Translations under genes and position numbers: made by a program
Source: JAGNXB01 sp964471595
Lineage (GTDB): Bacteria; Bacteroidota; Bacteroidia; Chitinophagales; Saprospiraceae
Direction of reading: 5' to 3'
DNA length: 64,000 nt
Assembly (NCBI GenBank): GCA_964471595.1
Contig: CAYYGN010000009.1
Coordinates: 27,266 to 91,265, forward strand
Part shown: positions 16,558 through 25,214 of the stretch, one piece after another
Position numbering within the stretch: the first letter of the stretch is position 1
How the letters are laid out: each line of letters starts with the position of its first letter
Notes under the pieces: model-generated
Databases searched by the model: none
What the model was told of the DNA's origin: nothing
Seen by the model: only the letters and a program-made list of their open reading frames with translations

Positions 16558-17283
16558 ATGGCCAAATCATCCGTATTCCCAGATCCCCGCCTGGCCGGCG
16601 CCAAAGGTATCGTCGCAGTGGGCGGATCGCTTACGCCGGAAATCCTGATTGATGCCTATATCCACGGGATTTTTCCCTGGTTCAACCCGGGCGAGATACC
16701 TATGTGGTGGAGCCCGGATCCCCGGTATGTGGTCTTTCCGGATCGCGTCAAGGTGTCTGGGAGCATGCGGGCGCTGCTCCGCAAAGCGCCCTGGACCGTC
16801 ACCCTGGACACATCCTTTGACGAGGTCATCCGTGCTTGTGCCGGACCTTCTCTCGGACGCAGGGAGGAGGGTACCTGGATATCAGCGTCATTCATCGAAG
16901 CCTACCATCAACTTCATCTACAGGGCTTCGCGCACAGTCTGGAAGTGCGGGATGACGGGCACCTGATCGCGGGATTGTACGGAGTCAGCCTGGGTTCTTT
17001 CTTTTTTGGGGAAAGCATGTTCACCCGGGTCTCCAATGCTTCCAAATACGGGTTTGTCCATCTGGCGCAGCTGCTCAAGGCTCGGGGATTTTTGTTGATT
17101 GATGGCCAGGTTGCCACCGACCATCTGATCAGTTTGGGCGCCGAACCCATGCCGCGGGATACTTTTCTCGACTTGTTGGAAAAAGAGGCCTGGACCCTGA
17201 CGCACCGCGGCAGTTGGACCTCCTGGATAGCCGACTCCCCACCGGACACGGAATCCGGTCGGGATTCGCGCTCTCTGTTGTGA
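16558..17283 (+). CDS. aat: Leucyl/phenylalanyl-tRNA--protein transferase
   Basis: A 241-residue enzyme of the N-degron pathway. It transfers Leu or Phe from tRNA to N-terminal Arg/Lys of proteins so that ClpS/ClpAP degrades them. Diagnostic motifs are G-L-L/G-G-S-L-T-P near residue 20, A-Y-x-x-G-I-F-P-W, W-W-S-P-D-P-R, T-W-I, H-S-L-E-V, G-L-Y-G-V-S-L-G-x-F-F-F-G-E-S-M-F and the D-G-Q-V-A-T-x-H-L-x-S-L-G-A block. A one-mismatch promoter box (GATCTTTG) lies 27 nt upstream. Confidence 0.95.
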   Translation: MAKSSVFPDPRLAGAKGIVAVGGSLTPEILIDAYIHGIFPWFNPGEIPMWWSPDPRYVVFPDRVKVSGSMRALLRKAPWTVTLDTSFDEVIRACAGPSLGRREEGTWISASFIEAYHQLHLQGFAHSLEVRDDGHLIAGLYGVSLGSFFFGESMFTRVSNASKYGFVHLAQLLKARGFLLIDGQVATDHLISLGAEPMPRDTFLDLLEKEAWTLTHRGSWTSWIADSPPDTESGRDSRSLL

Positions 17284-17365
17284 TGATGTCCGCATCTCCG
17301 GAATGGCTTACTTTAGATCCGGAAGGCCATCAGGAGGGCCTCGCCAGACAATGAAGGGGATACAA

Positions 17366-18472
17366 ATGGAAAGGCGGATTATGTGGTGGTGGTGCATCCT
17401 GATGATGGTGGCTGGATTACCCGGAAATGCCCGGGCGCAATCCGGCCCTCAACCTGTTGCCCCGCCCGGAGTGTTTTACGCCCAACTGGCCGTGCACCAC
17501 GGGTTCATCCTCGTTCACAGCAGGGATCTGGTGCCGGTGAGACATTCCAACCCCTCCGGGATTACCCTGGACCTGGGCCTGCACCGGCTGTCCCGCCAGG
17601 CATGGCAGCATTGCCTTTGTTTTCCAATGTCGGGATTGTCCCTGGGATTTTGGGATTTCGATCAACCGGATATTCTCGGTCAGGCCCTGACGGCCCAGAT
17701 ATATGTCGAACCGCTTTTCGCCCCGGGCAAGCGGTTCAGCTTTTCGGTACGCGGCGGATTGGGTGCAGCATGGGCCAATCGTCCCTTTCACCCTGTCAAC
17801 AACCCGCTCAATCAGGGGTACAGTACCCCTCTGGGTATCTCGGCCCAGTTCGGGGCGGTCCTCCATTACCGCATGGCACCGTCATGGAGGGCACAGGCAG
17901 GATTTCTGTACAACCACATTTCCAACGGCGGTGTCCGCGAACCCAACAAGGGGATCAACTGGCCGGCCGGAATGGCAGGCATTGCCTGGTACCCGCATCC
18001 ACCTGTTTTCGACCGTCCGGAGGTACGTCCCTGGAGGGAGTCAGGGCCACCTGCCCGCAGGCTGGACATCCAGTTCTTTTTGGGATTTCAGGAGCCGGAA
18101 AGCAAAACGTATCTCTTCAGTCCCGGCATCGAAGCGAGAGTCAGCCGGCAGGTATCTCGCATCAGTGCCCTGTCGGCCGGGGCGGAATGGGTCTTCCACA
18201 ACGGTGCCCGATTCCGCATGGCCCGCGATAGTATAAACGTAAGCCCAATGCAGGTGGGGCTTTCAGTCGGACATGAATTCTTACTGGGCAAATTCATTTT
18301 TACCCAACAACTGGGGGTATATGTTTTCAGGCCCTACCGGGTGAAGGACGATCTGTTTCAGCGATATTCCCTGTTGTATGCCTGGAAACGGAACGTGTAT
18401 GTAGGCACTTCCCTGAAAGTATATCGCCATATCGCCGACCTGCTGGATATTCGGGCGGGGTGGTCTTTTTGA
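17366..18472 (+). CDS. Acyloxyacyl hydrolase / PagL-like lipid A 3-O-deacylase family outer-membrane protein
   Basis: A 368-residue protein with a signal peptide (M-M-V-A-G-L-P-G-N-A-R-A-Q). The first ~200 residues form a barrel domain with the PagL-like motif N-H-I-S-N-G-G, the His-Ser pair expected of a lipid A deacylase active site. The sequence then continues with a second half, so it is longer than minimal PagL (~170 residues), as is usual in Bacteroidota homologues. It may trim lipid A acyl chains in the outer membrane. I chose ATG 17366 because AAGGGG lies 7 nt upstream; 17351 is an alternative. Confidence 0.8.
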   Translation: MERRIMWWWCILMMVAGLPGNARAQSGPQPVAPPGVFYAQLAVHHGFILVHSRDLVPVRHSNPSGITLDLGLHRLSRQAWQHCLCFPMSGLSLGFWDFDQPDILGQALTAQIYVEPLFAPGKRFSFSVRGGLGAAWANRPFHPVNNPLNQGYSTPLGISAQFGAVLHYRMAPSWRAQAGFLYNHISNGGVREPNKGINWPAGMAGIAWYPHPPVFDRPEVRPWRESGPPARRLDIQFFLGFQEPESKTYLFSPGIEARVSRQVSRISALSAGAEWVFHNGARFRMARDSINVSPMQVGLSVGHEFLLGKFIFTQQLGVYVFRPYRVKDDLFQRYSLLYAWKRNVYVGTSLKVYRHIADLLDIRAGWSF

Positions 18473-18480
18473 CCATCCCG
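18456..18480. terminator. Hairpin overlapping the stop codon between convergent genes
   Basis: CGGGGTGGTC / GACCATCCCG, a 10-bp stem with one G-T pair and a TTTTT loop, at the junction of the genes ending at 18472 (+) and 18481 (-). It has no T tract, so it is weak evidence for termination. Confidence 0.45.
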
Positions 18481-21400
18481 TCAGGGTTTGGGTTTCACCC
18501 GTATCACATCCAGTCCCTCCTCCCGGATTTGCCGGTTGAACCTGACGAGATCGCCGGTTCGCACAGTGTCCCAATCCGCCAGACTGGCGTTGATGTCACG
18601 GACCAACGCATCCCGCACCTCCACCGCCTGACGGGTCGGACGGTAGGGACCTTGTCGCATCAGGCTGTTCAGATGAGCCAGTTTGTTGGTCAACCGGATC
18701 GGAAAGTTGAGGGGATCCTGCGGGCTTTCGTTCTTCGTTTGGTACAACCGCATTTCGACATGGGTCATCGAGCTGTCGATCCGGCCGGCCAGGTTTTTCA
18801 GCGTATCGCTGAGGCTGTCCGGCTCGTAACGCGCCATCCACTGATGCATCTGTTGCCTGATCTCCCGGATTTCACCGAGAGCCCGGTGCGCCTCTCCGAC
18901 TTTGGCATTGACTTCCGAAAGAAACCGGAACTGGTCCTGCAGGGCAACGGTGTCATGAGGGATGCGCGGATCCGGGAGCACCCTGAATTGCCGGATAAGT
19001 GTGTCCGTGCTGTGGATGATGCGCAGGGAATACATTCCCGGGAGGGCGACCGGGCCGTCCAGGGTGGCCCACCACAGGATCATGCCCTCAAATCCTTGCG
19101 AAGGAGGGTATTGCAAGTCCCAGGAAAAATGATTGGCGCCGGAGGTGACCTCCAGTTTTTCTTCCTTGGGCTTTCTGTGGGTGCCCCAGGAGCGGATGAC
19201 TTCGCCCTGCGTATCGAGGACCTGGAAGTCAAACGTGTCTTTTTCCCAATCCTTCGGGACATGAAAATGGGCTTTTAGACCCGCAGGGTGATTGGTGCCC
19301 GCTCCGGGAGGGGACAGGGTGGCCGAGCCCGGGACACGGTACACGTCCCTGGGGGGAAATAGGGTCAGGCCGACCCGGTCCTTGACCAGTCCCGGTATCC
19401 GCAAAGGGGCCAGGTCGTCCATGATCCAAAGCCCCCTGCCTTGCGTTGCGACGATCAGGGCGCCGTCCTTCAGAGTGAGATCAGTGACCGGTACCACAGG
19501 AAGATTCTGCTGGAAGGGATGCCACCGACCGCCGTCATCCACAGAGACATACAAGCCGGATTCGGTCCCGGCAAACAAAAGGCCCTGACGATCGGGATCC
19601 GCCCTGACCACCCGTGTGAAGTGCTCCATGTCGATGCCGGTGGTGATAGCGGTCCAGGTGTGGCCGTAATCGCGGGTGCGGTAGAGATAGGGTCGGTAAT
19701 CCCCGGATTTGTAACGCGTCGCGGCCACGTAGCAACCGGCAGGATCATGCGGATCGGGTTCCAGGGCATTGATCTGGGCCCATTCGGGCAGATCCGGAGG
19801 TGTGACGTTTTGCCAGGGCGCCCCTTCACCCTTTCGCACCCAGACCAATCCGTCATCCGAGCCCGCCCACAGCACGCCCTGCGTCCGGGGGGATTCGGCG
19901 ATGGCAAAAAGGGTGCAGTAATATTCCACCGAAGTGTTGTCTCTCGTGATAGGACCGCCGGATGGACCCATCCGGGTGCTGTCATTGCGCGTCAGGTCGG
20001 GGCTGATCACTTCCCAGGACTCCCCCTGGTCGCGGCTGCGGTGAAGAACATGCGAACCGGCATACAACACATCGGGATCATGCCGGGAAAAGAGAATCGG
20101 GAAATTCCACTGGAAGCGGTAACGCATGCCCTCCACGCCATGCCCCATCGGATTGTCGGGCCACACACTGACCACCCTCGACAATCCTGTACGATGGTCC
20201 AGGCGCTGGATGAATCCGCCATAGCAACCACCAAAAACAATCTCGGGATCGTCGGGCTTCGGGGCAATGTGTCCGCATTCACAGCCTGCGGTTTCTTCCC
20301 AATGCCGTTCCGTGATGGCGCCTTCAAAACTGCGGTGCTGGATCCGTATGGTGGTGTTGTCCTGTTGGGCGGCATAGATGCGGAAAGGAAAATGATCATC
20401 CGTCACCACGCGGTAAAATTGGGCCGTCGGCTGGTTGTGATACGTCGTCCATGTCTCTCCGCCATCATAGGTCACCTGCGCGCCGCCGTCATCGCCAATG
20501 ATCATTCGCCTGGGGTCCTCGGGGGCGATCCACAGGTCGTGATGGTCGCCGTGGGGAGCGTAGTGACTGGAAAAGGTTTTTCCGCCGTCCCTGGATAAAT
20601 GATAGGCGACATTGACCACGTACACCTTGTCCGCATCCACAGGATCGGCATAGATCCTGGTGTAATACCAGGCTCGCTGACGCAAATTGCGGTCGCTGTT
20701 GGTTTTGGTCCAGGTCTGGCCTCCGTCATCCGAACGGAATACACCTCCCGACTGGCTTTCAAGGATCACCCAGATCCGGTCGGGACGCACCGGAGACACG
20801 GCTATGCCGATGATCCCGATCGTATCGGCCGGCAAGCCTTTGTGGCGCGTGATCTCGATCCAGGTCTCTCCGCTGTCCGTGCTTTTCCATAATCCCGATC
20901 CCGGTCCGCCTGATGAAAAATGATGGGGAGAACGGCGCACATTCCAGGTGCTGGCATACAGGATCCGGGGATTGGTGGGGTCCATGCACAGGTCCACCGC
21001 CCCCGCCTCATCGGAGGCGAAAAGTACCTTTCGCCAATGGCGGCCTCCGTCGGTGCTTTTGTACACCCCGCGTTCCGGGCCCGGCCGGTAAAGGTCGCCC
21101 ATGACGGCCGCAAAGACCACCATGGGATCCCTGGGATGTATGCGGAGTCGCGCGATGTGTCGCGATGAATCCAGCCCGGCCTTTTGCCAGGTCCTGCCGG
21201 CATCTTCCGATCGCCATACCCCGTATCCGAAGGAAACATTCCCCCGGACCGTTTTTTCTCCGCCTCCGGCATACAACACATTGGGGTCGGAGGCAGCCAC
21301 GGCGATGGCCCCTATGCTACCGCCAAAAAATCCGTCGCTGATGTTTTTCCAGGAGCGACCGCCATCCGTGGTTTTCCACACGCCTCCTCCGGTGGCGCCG

Positions 21401-21600
21401 AAATAAAACAAATTGGGTTTGCCCGGGACACCGGCAACCGCACAGGAACGCCCACCGCGATAAGGGCCCAGTTCGCGGAACGTAAGGCCATCCGTGTACG
21501 GCGTCGGGTCCGGTACTGGCTTTCCCCGGGTTTGACCGGCCAGCGAGGAGATCATGGTCCACAGAGCCAGACCCAAAAGGAAATGACGGTAAATACGCAT
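18481..21600 (-). CDS. Secreted sortilin/BNR-repeat beta-propeller protein (VPS10-like, glycosyl-hydrolase-like)
   Basis: About 1,039 residues with a signal peptide (A-L-W-T-M-I-S-S-L-A-G-Q). The bulk is many Asp-box/BNR repeats of the form (S/T)-x-D-x-G-x-T-W (K-T-T-D-G-G-R-S-W, K-S-T-D-G-G-R-H-W, R-S-D-D-G-G-Q-T-W and others), which make one or two large beta-propellers. The last ~250 residues form a beta-domain and a helical region. Proteins like this are common in Bacteroidota and are often labelled glycosyl hydrolase, but no catalytic residues can be assigned. Several ATGs lie together (21600, 21606, 21609, 21621); 21600 starts directly at the signal peptide. Confidence 0.85.
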   Translation of the reverse strand: MRIYRHFLLGLALWTMISSLAGQTRGKPVPDPTPYTDGLTFRELGPYRGGRSCAVAGVPGKPNLFYFGATGGGVWKTTDGGRSWKNISDGFFGGSIGAIAVAASDPNVLYAGGGEKTVRGNVSFGYGVWRSEDAGRTWQKAGLDSSRHIARLRIHPRDPMVVFAAVMGDLYRPGPERGVYKSTDGGRHWRKVLFASDEAGAVDLCMDPTNPRILYASTWNVRRSPHHFSSGGPGSGLWKSTDSGETWIEITRHKGLPADTIGIIGIAVSPVRPDRIWVILESQSGGVFRSDDGGQTWTKTNSDRNLRQRAWYYTRIYADPVDADKVYVVNVAYHLSRDGGKTFSSHYAPHGDHHDLWIAPEDPRRMIIGDDGGAQVTYDGGETWTTYHNQPTAQFYRVVTDDHFPFRIYAAQQDNTTIRIQHRSFEGAITERHWEETAGCECGHIAPKPDDPEIVFGGCYGGFIQRLDHRTGLSRVVSVWPDNPMGHGVEGMRYRFQWNFPILFSRHDPDVLYAGSHVLHRSRDQGESWEVISPDLTRNDSTRMGPSGGPITRDNTSVEYYCTLFAIAESPRTQGVLWAGSDDGLVWVRKGEGAPWQNVTPPDLPEWAQINALEPDPHDPAGCYVAATRYKSGDYRPYLYRTRDYGHTWTAITTGIDMEHFTRVVRADPDRQGLLFAGTESGLYVSVDDGGRWHPFQQNLPVVPVTDLTLKDGALIVATQGRGLWIMDDLAPLRIPGLVKDRVGLTLFPPRDVYRVPGSATLSPPGAGTNHPAGLKAHFHVPKDWEKDTFDFQVLDTQGEVIRSWGTHRKPKEEKLEVTSGANHFSWDLQYPPSQGFEGMILWWATLDGPVALPGMYSLRIIHSTDTLIRQFRVLPDPRIPHDTVALQDQFRFLSEVNAKVGEAHRALGEIREIRQQMHQWMARYEPDSLSDTLKNLAGRIDSSMTHVEMRLYQTKNESPQDPLNFPIRLTNKLAHLNSLMRQGPYRPTRQAVEVRDALVRDINASLADWDTVRTGDLVRFNRQIREEGLDVIRVKPKP

Positions 21601-21769
21601 GGACATCATTGGCATGTACAAGGCAATGCATTACCGGGCACCTTTGGGGAAAGGGGGTCATTTCCTCTTGGGCGGCAATGTTTTCAAAGGGTGCGCAAGG
21701 CCATGGAAAGGTAAAGGATAATGAACACATGTCCTTCATCCTGCCATTCTGTGTCATACCGGATACCCC

Positions 21770-21777
21770 TATTTTTG
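21770..21777 (+). promoter_or_regulatory. -7 promoter element TATTTTTG for the gamma-glutamyltransferase gene
   Basis: Exact TAnnTTTG match, 19 nt before ATG 21797, in the 196-nt divergent spacer. Confidence 0.6.
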
Positions 21778-21796
21778 TCCGTTCTTGATCCGGGCT

Positions 21797-23287
21797 ATGA
21801 AAAAATCCTTTGCCATTGCGGCCGGCCATCCAAAGACGACCGAAGCGGCTGCCTGTGTGCTTCGTGATGGCGGCAATGCCGTCGATGCGGCCATTGCGGC
21901 TTATTGGACGGCCTGTGTGGCCGAACCTTGCATGGGGGGTGCCGGTGCGGGCGGATTCGCCCTGGTGTCATCGGAAGGTGCCACTCCTGTCCTCTTCGAC
22001 TTCTTCGGCCAGACTCCTTTGAACCTGCCCGATGCCGGTGTGGATTTCCGCCCCGTTGAAGTGGATTTTTCCGACACCCGTGAAACCTACTACATCGGCA
22101 GCGGATCAATCGCGGTTCCCGGAGCAGTGGCCGGCATGTTCGCCATGTGGCGCAGATATGGCTCCCGCCCCATGAAGGTGCTTGCGGAGCCGGGCATCGA
22201 GGCCGCTCGGGAGGGGGTAGCCTTGGATGCTTTTCAGGCGCACGATCTCTATCTGCTCCGTGATTTTGTCGGAGACACTCCGCATGGACGCCGATTGTTC
22301 TACCGGGAAGGCCTGGTGAAAGGAGAAGGAGAGGTGATCGTTCTGCCTGCCTGGGCCGATTATCTCGAATATCTGGCCCGTCATGACGAACGTGCCTTCT
22401 ATGAGGACGAACCGTCCCGGCATCTGGTCAATGATCACAGCGGGCACCTCACCCCACAGGATCTTAGCGGTTACCAGGTATTGGAGGGTCCGCCACATGC
22501 CGTTTCATTCAGGGGGCATCGGGTCTTTTTGAACCCACCACCCTCACCGGGAGGGATGTATCTGGCTGTTTTGCTCCGAGAGATGGAAGAATGGCCGGAT
22601 GAACGGCTCGCCCACGACGAGACCTTTGCAAAAAGCTGGGAGGAGTTGTGTGCTCGTCTTCATTGTGCCGCCGGGGATCCCCGATCCCTTCATCTTGTTT
22701 GGGAAGGCCTGTTGCCCAACGGATCGGGACCTCCTCACAAAAGAGGCAGCACATCCCATATCAGTATCCTGGATGGCAGGGGAAATGCCGTCAGCATGAC
22801 GTTTTCCATCGGCGAAGGTTCCGGCTACTTCATACCCGGGACGGATATTCAAATGAACAATTTCCTGGGAGAGCCCGCTTTGCTGCCCGGAGGGCCGTTC
22901 AGTTGGCAACCGGCAACCAGGTTGGGTTCGATGATGGCCCCCATCCTGGCCGGCCCTGTAGGCGAAAGGATCAACCTGGCGATGGGGACAGGCGGTGCAG
23001 CGCGGATCCCGTTTGTGCTGGCGCAGGTCATCCGGCAATTGTGGGGATGTCAGCGCGCACTCCCGGATGCCATTGCCGCACCCCGTCTGCATCGCGACCG
23101 CGATACCCTTCATCTGGAGCCCGGTTGGCCGGATGCCGTATTGGCCGGCCCGTACACCGTACCGCACAACTGCTGGCAAGGTCCTTCCATGTTTTTTGGT
23201 GGGGTCAATGCCGTACACTGCAGGACAGACGGTTTGCAGGCTGTCGGCGATTTCCGCAGATCGGGGGCAAGTCAGGTAGGCGCATAA
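21797..23287 (+). CDS. Gamma-glutamyltransferase family protein (Ntn hydrolase)
   Basis: A 496-residue protein of the GGT family. Motifs: D-G-G-N-A-V-D-A-A-I-A near the N-terminus, M-G-G-A-G-A-G-G-F, S-I-A-V-P-G-A-V-A-G, and the autoprocessing site G-S-T-S-H-I-S with the likely nucleophile Thr319. N-N-F-L-G-E and the oxyanion-loop-like G-S-M-M-A-P follow. The precursor should self-cleave before Thr319. It is shorter than classical GGT (~560-580) and lacks an evident signal peptide, so a cytoplasmic role or a different acyl-amide substrate (as in cephalosporin-acylase-like relatives) is possible. Confidence 0.88.
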   Translation: MKKSFAIAAGHPKTTEAAACVLRDGGNAVDAAIAAYWTACVAEPCMGGAGAGGFALVSSEGATPVLFDFFGQTPLNLPDAGVDFRPVEVDFSDTRETYYIGSGSIAVPGAVAGMFAMWRRYGSRPMKVLAEPGIEAAREGVALDAFQAHDLYLLRDFVGDTPHGRRLFYREGLVKGEGEVIVLPAWADYLEYLARHDERAFYEDEPSRHLVNDHSGHLTPQDLSGYQVLEGPPHAVSFRGHRVFLNPPPSPGGMYLAVLLREMEEWPDERLAHDETFAKSWEELCARLHCAAGDPRSLHLVWEGLLPNGSGPPHKRGSTSHISILDGRGNAVSMTFSIGEGSGYFIPGTDIQMNNFLGEPALLPGGPFSWQPATRLGSMMAPILAGPVGERINLAMGTGGAARIPFVLAQVIRQLWGCQRALPDAIAAPRLHRDRDTLHLEPGWPDAVLAGPYTVPHNCWQGPSMFFGGVNAVHCRTDGLQAVGDFRRSGASQVGA

Positions 23288-23319
23288 AAAAACCGGCCTG
23301 GAGAGGGGCCGGTTTTTTT
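23286..23319. terminator. Bidirectional rho-independent terminator
   Basis: Perfect 13-bp stem AAAAAAACCGGCC / GGCCGGTTTTTTT, loop TGGAGAGG, between two convergent genes; T tracts exist in both orientations. Confidence 0.92.
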
Positions 23320-23337
23320 ATCCTTCGCAGGAAAAGA

Positions 23338-24318
23338 TCAGCGCAGCTTGAACGTACTGGCGCCTGTGAGATAACCTTTGTTGTAAACCTCCACCTGATA
23401 AACACCTTTTTCCAGGGTGATCCCGGGATCCCAGGCCAGGCAGGTGTTGACCGACTGTTGGTTGTAATCAAAGGACTTGGTCACGGTAAACCTGACTTCA
23501 TCCCCTTCAGCCGTTGTCAGAATACCGGATCCCATATCATCCATGGCAATGGTCTGGCCCAGCGGGGATATGATGCGGATATAAAAGACTTCGTTGCCCG
23601 GTTCAGCGACATCGTTGGCGCCGGCATCAAAACAAACTTTGAGCCGGTCAATATTGTCGGCATAACGCTTCCTGGATTCCTTGCCGGAGTCATTGACTTT
23701 GTAGCCGTTGACCTCAATGTTGGTCACTGGAATGACGCTGGCCTTGTTGACCTTGGCACTGAGTACGACATTCTGGCTTTCCAGTTTGGCTTTTTCGGAC
23801 GTCAGGGCTGTACGGGCAGCGGAGAGGTCTTCATTCTGACGAACCTGTTGGGTGAGGTTTTCTTCCAGGCTGCGCTTCTCTTCGCCCAGTTTGACATTCT
23901 CTTCGGTGAGAAGGGCATTTTGCTCCCGCAAAGCATCCAACTCGGCGAGATAGGCCTCCGCCTGAACCTCCAGGTCACGAAGCCGCGATTTGATCGAACT
24001 GTAGTCTTTGGTTGTGCGGATCATGCGGGCGATCTCGTCTTTCTGTGTCCGCAACTCCTCCTTCTGTTTATCGATCAGAAGGTTCATCTCTTCGTTGTCG
24101 CTACGCATCTCTTCCAATTGGGAAAGCGTCTCGTAGTACTGCTTTTCCAATTCCATGTTCAACTTCTCGGCTTCGGCAATGTCCTCCGTTTGGGTTTCGA
24201 TCGTTTTCTCGTTTTGATACTTGTCGTAAAAGAGCCAGGCATTGAGACCCAACAGCGCGATGATGACCAGGATACCGATGTTCATCCAGCGCGAGGAATT
24301 TGATTTGGGGGAATTCAT
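23338..24318 (-). CDS. Membrane-anchored coiled-coil protein of unknown function
   Basis: A 326-residue protein. A short N-terminal tail is followed by one membrane helix (I-L-V-I-I-A-L-L-G-L-N-A-W-L-F). A long coiled coil comes next (residues ~40-180), rich in Glu, Gln and Leu heptads. The C-terminal beta domain of ~140 residues includes V-E-V-N-G-Y-K-V, F-Y-I-R-I-I-S-P and a final G-V-Y-Q-V-E-V-Y-N-K-G-Y-L-T-G, which looks like a jelly roll or Ig-like fold. It is probably a periplasmic scaffold or spacer. I do not recognise a named family. The frame could start upstream at 24366, but ATG 24318 fits the anchor topology. Confidence 0.82.
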   Translation of the reverse strand: MNSPKSNSSRWMNIGILVIIALLGLNAWLFYDKYQNEKTIETQTEDIAEAEKLNMELEKQYYETLSQLEEMRSDNEEMNLLIDKQKEELRTQKDEIARMIRTTKDYSSIKSRLRDLEVQAEAYLAELDALREQNALLTEENVKLGEEKRSLEENLTQQVRQNEDLSAARTALTSEKAKLESQNVVLSAKVNKASVIPVTNIEVNGYKVNDSGKESRKRYADNIDRLKVCFDAGANDVAEPGNEVFYIRIISPLGQTIAMDDMGSGILTTAEGDEVRFTVTKSFDYNQQSVNTCLAWDPGITLEKGVYQVEVYNKGYLTGASTFKLR

Positions 24319-24458
24319 GGTCGTGGTTTTGATGAGTGTTCGTAAAACGCGGCAAACCATTGTCATATTGCCTGCACAAATCTACCATATGTTTGGCGCA
24401 TGCCGATACGGTGGGAAAAACATGGCCATTGGCTATCTTAATGCGCCAAACACAAGCC

Positions 24459-25208
24459 ATGATGGACGAACTGCCCCTCTACAACATTCTGTTCCTGGAT
24501 ATCGAGACGGTATCTGCTCATGCTGCCTTCGAAGAGATGGATGCCGCCGGCCAGGCATTGTGGAAGGAAAAGGCGCGATACTGGCTCAAGGATTACGGAG
24601 AGGACCCTGCCGGTCCTGCGGACTGCTACCGCGACCGCGCTGCCATTCTGGCCGAATTCGGACGGGTCGTCTGCATTTCCGCCGGTCTGATTACCCGGGG
24701 GGAGGACCCTGCCGGCGATGGTTTTCGTTTGAAATCCTTTGCCGGTGAGGATGAGCGGCAAGTCCTGACCGACTTTTCCAAAATGCTGGACCAACATTTC
24801 TCCGATACCAACCGGTTTTTCATCTGTGGGCACAACATTCGCGAATTCGATGTGCCTTATCTCGGTCGCCGGATGATCATGCACGGATTGCCACTACCGG
24901 CCATGCTCCGCATCTCCGGCAAAAAGCCCTGGGAAGTCCGGCATTTGATCGACACCCTGGAACTGTGGAAATTCGGCGATATCAAACACTACACGTCCCT
25001 GAAACTCCTCGCCTACTGCCTGGGCATACCCTCTCCCAAAGAAGACCTCGACGGCAGTCAGGTCGGTCGCGTTTTCTACCAGGAAAAAGATCTGCCTGCC
25101 ATCACCCGTTATTGCGAAAAAGACGTGCTGACCGTCGCTCAGGTGGTCCGGCGTATGGGAGGGAAGCCATTGATCACCGAAGAGCTGGTAACGGTGTCGG
25201 AGACGTGA
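24459..25208 (+). CDS. Predicted 3'-5' exonuclease related to the PolB exonuclease domain
   Basis: About 249 residues with DnaQ/PolB-like exonuclease motifs: Exo I L-F-L-D-I-E-T-V, Exo II G-H-N-I-R-E-F-D-V-P-Y, a D-T-L-E-L-W-K-F-G region, and Exo III Y-C-E-K-D-V-L-T. This matches the family annotated as 3'-5' exonuclease related to the PolB exonuclease domain (PF10108 type). It probably trims DNA or RNA ends during repair; the in vivo substrate is unknown. Two adjacent ATGs (24459, 24462) follow a TATCTTAA box. It ends 6 nt before the convergent miaA stop. Confidence 0.9.
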   Translation: MMDELPLYNILFLDIETVSAHAAFEEMDAAGQALWKEKARYWLKDYGEDPAGPADCYRDRAAILAEFGRVVCISAGLITRGEDPAGDGFRLKSFAGEDERQVLTDFSKMLDQHFSDTNRFFICGHNIREFDVPYLGRRMIMHGLPLPAMLRISGKKPWEVRHLIDTLELWKFGDIKHYTSLKLLAYCLGIPSPKEDLDGSQVGRVFYQEKDLPAITRYCEKDVLTVAQVVRRMGGKPLITEELVTVSET

Positions 25209-25214
25209 CCGGCG

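Noticed and set aside
21317..21829. 170-codon minus-strand frame upstream of the BNR-repeat gene
   Set aside because: It overlaps the start of the BNR gene out of frame and the divergent promoter region; no motif supports it.
22648..24303. 551-codon plus-strand frame
   Set aside because: It runs out of frame through the gamma-glutamyltransferase gene, across its terminator and antisense to the coiled-coil gene.
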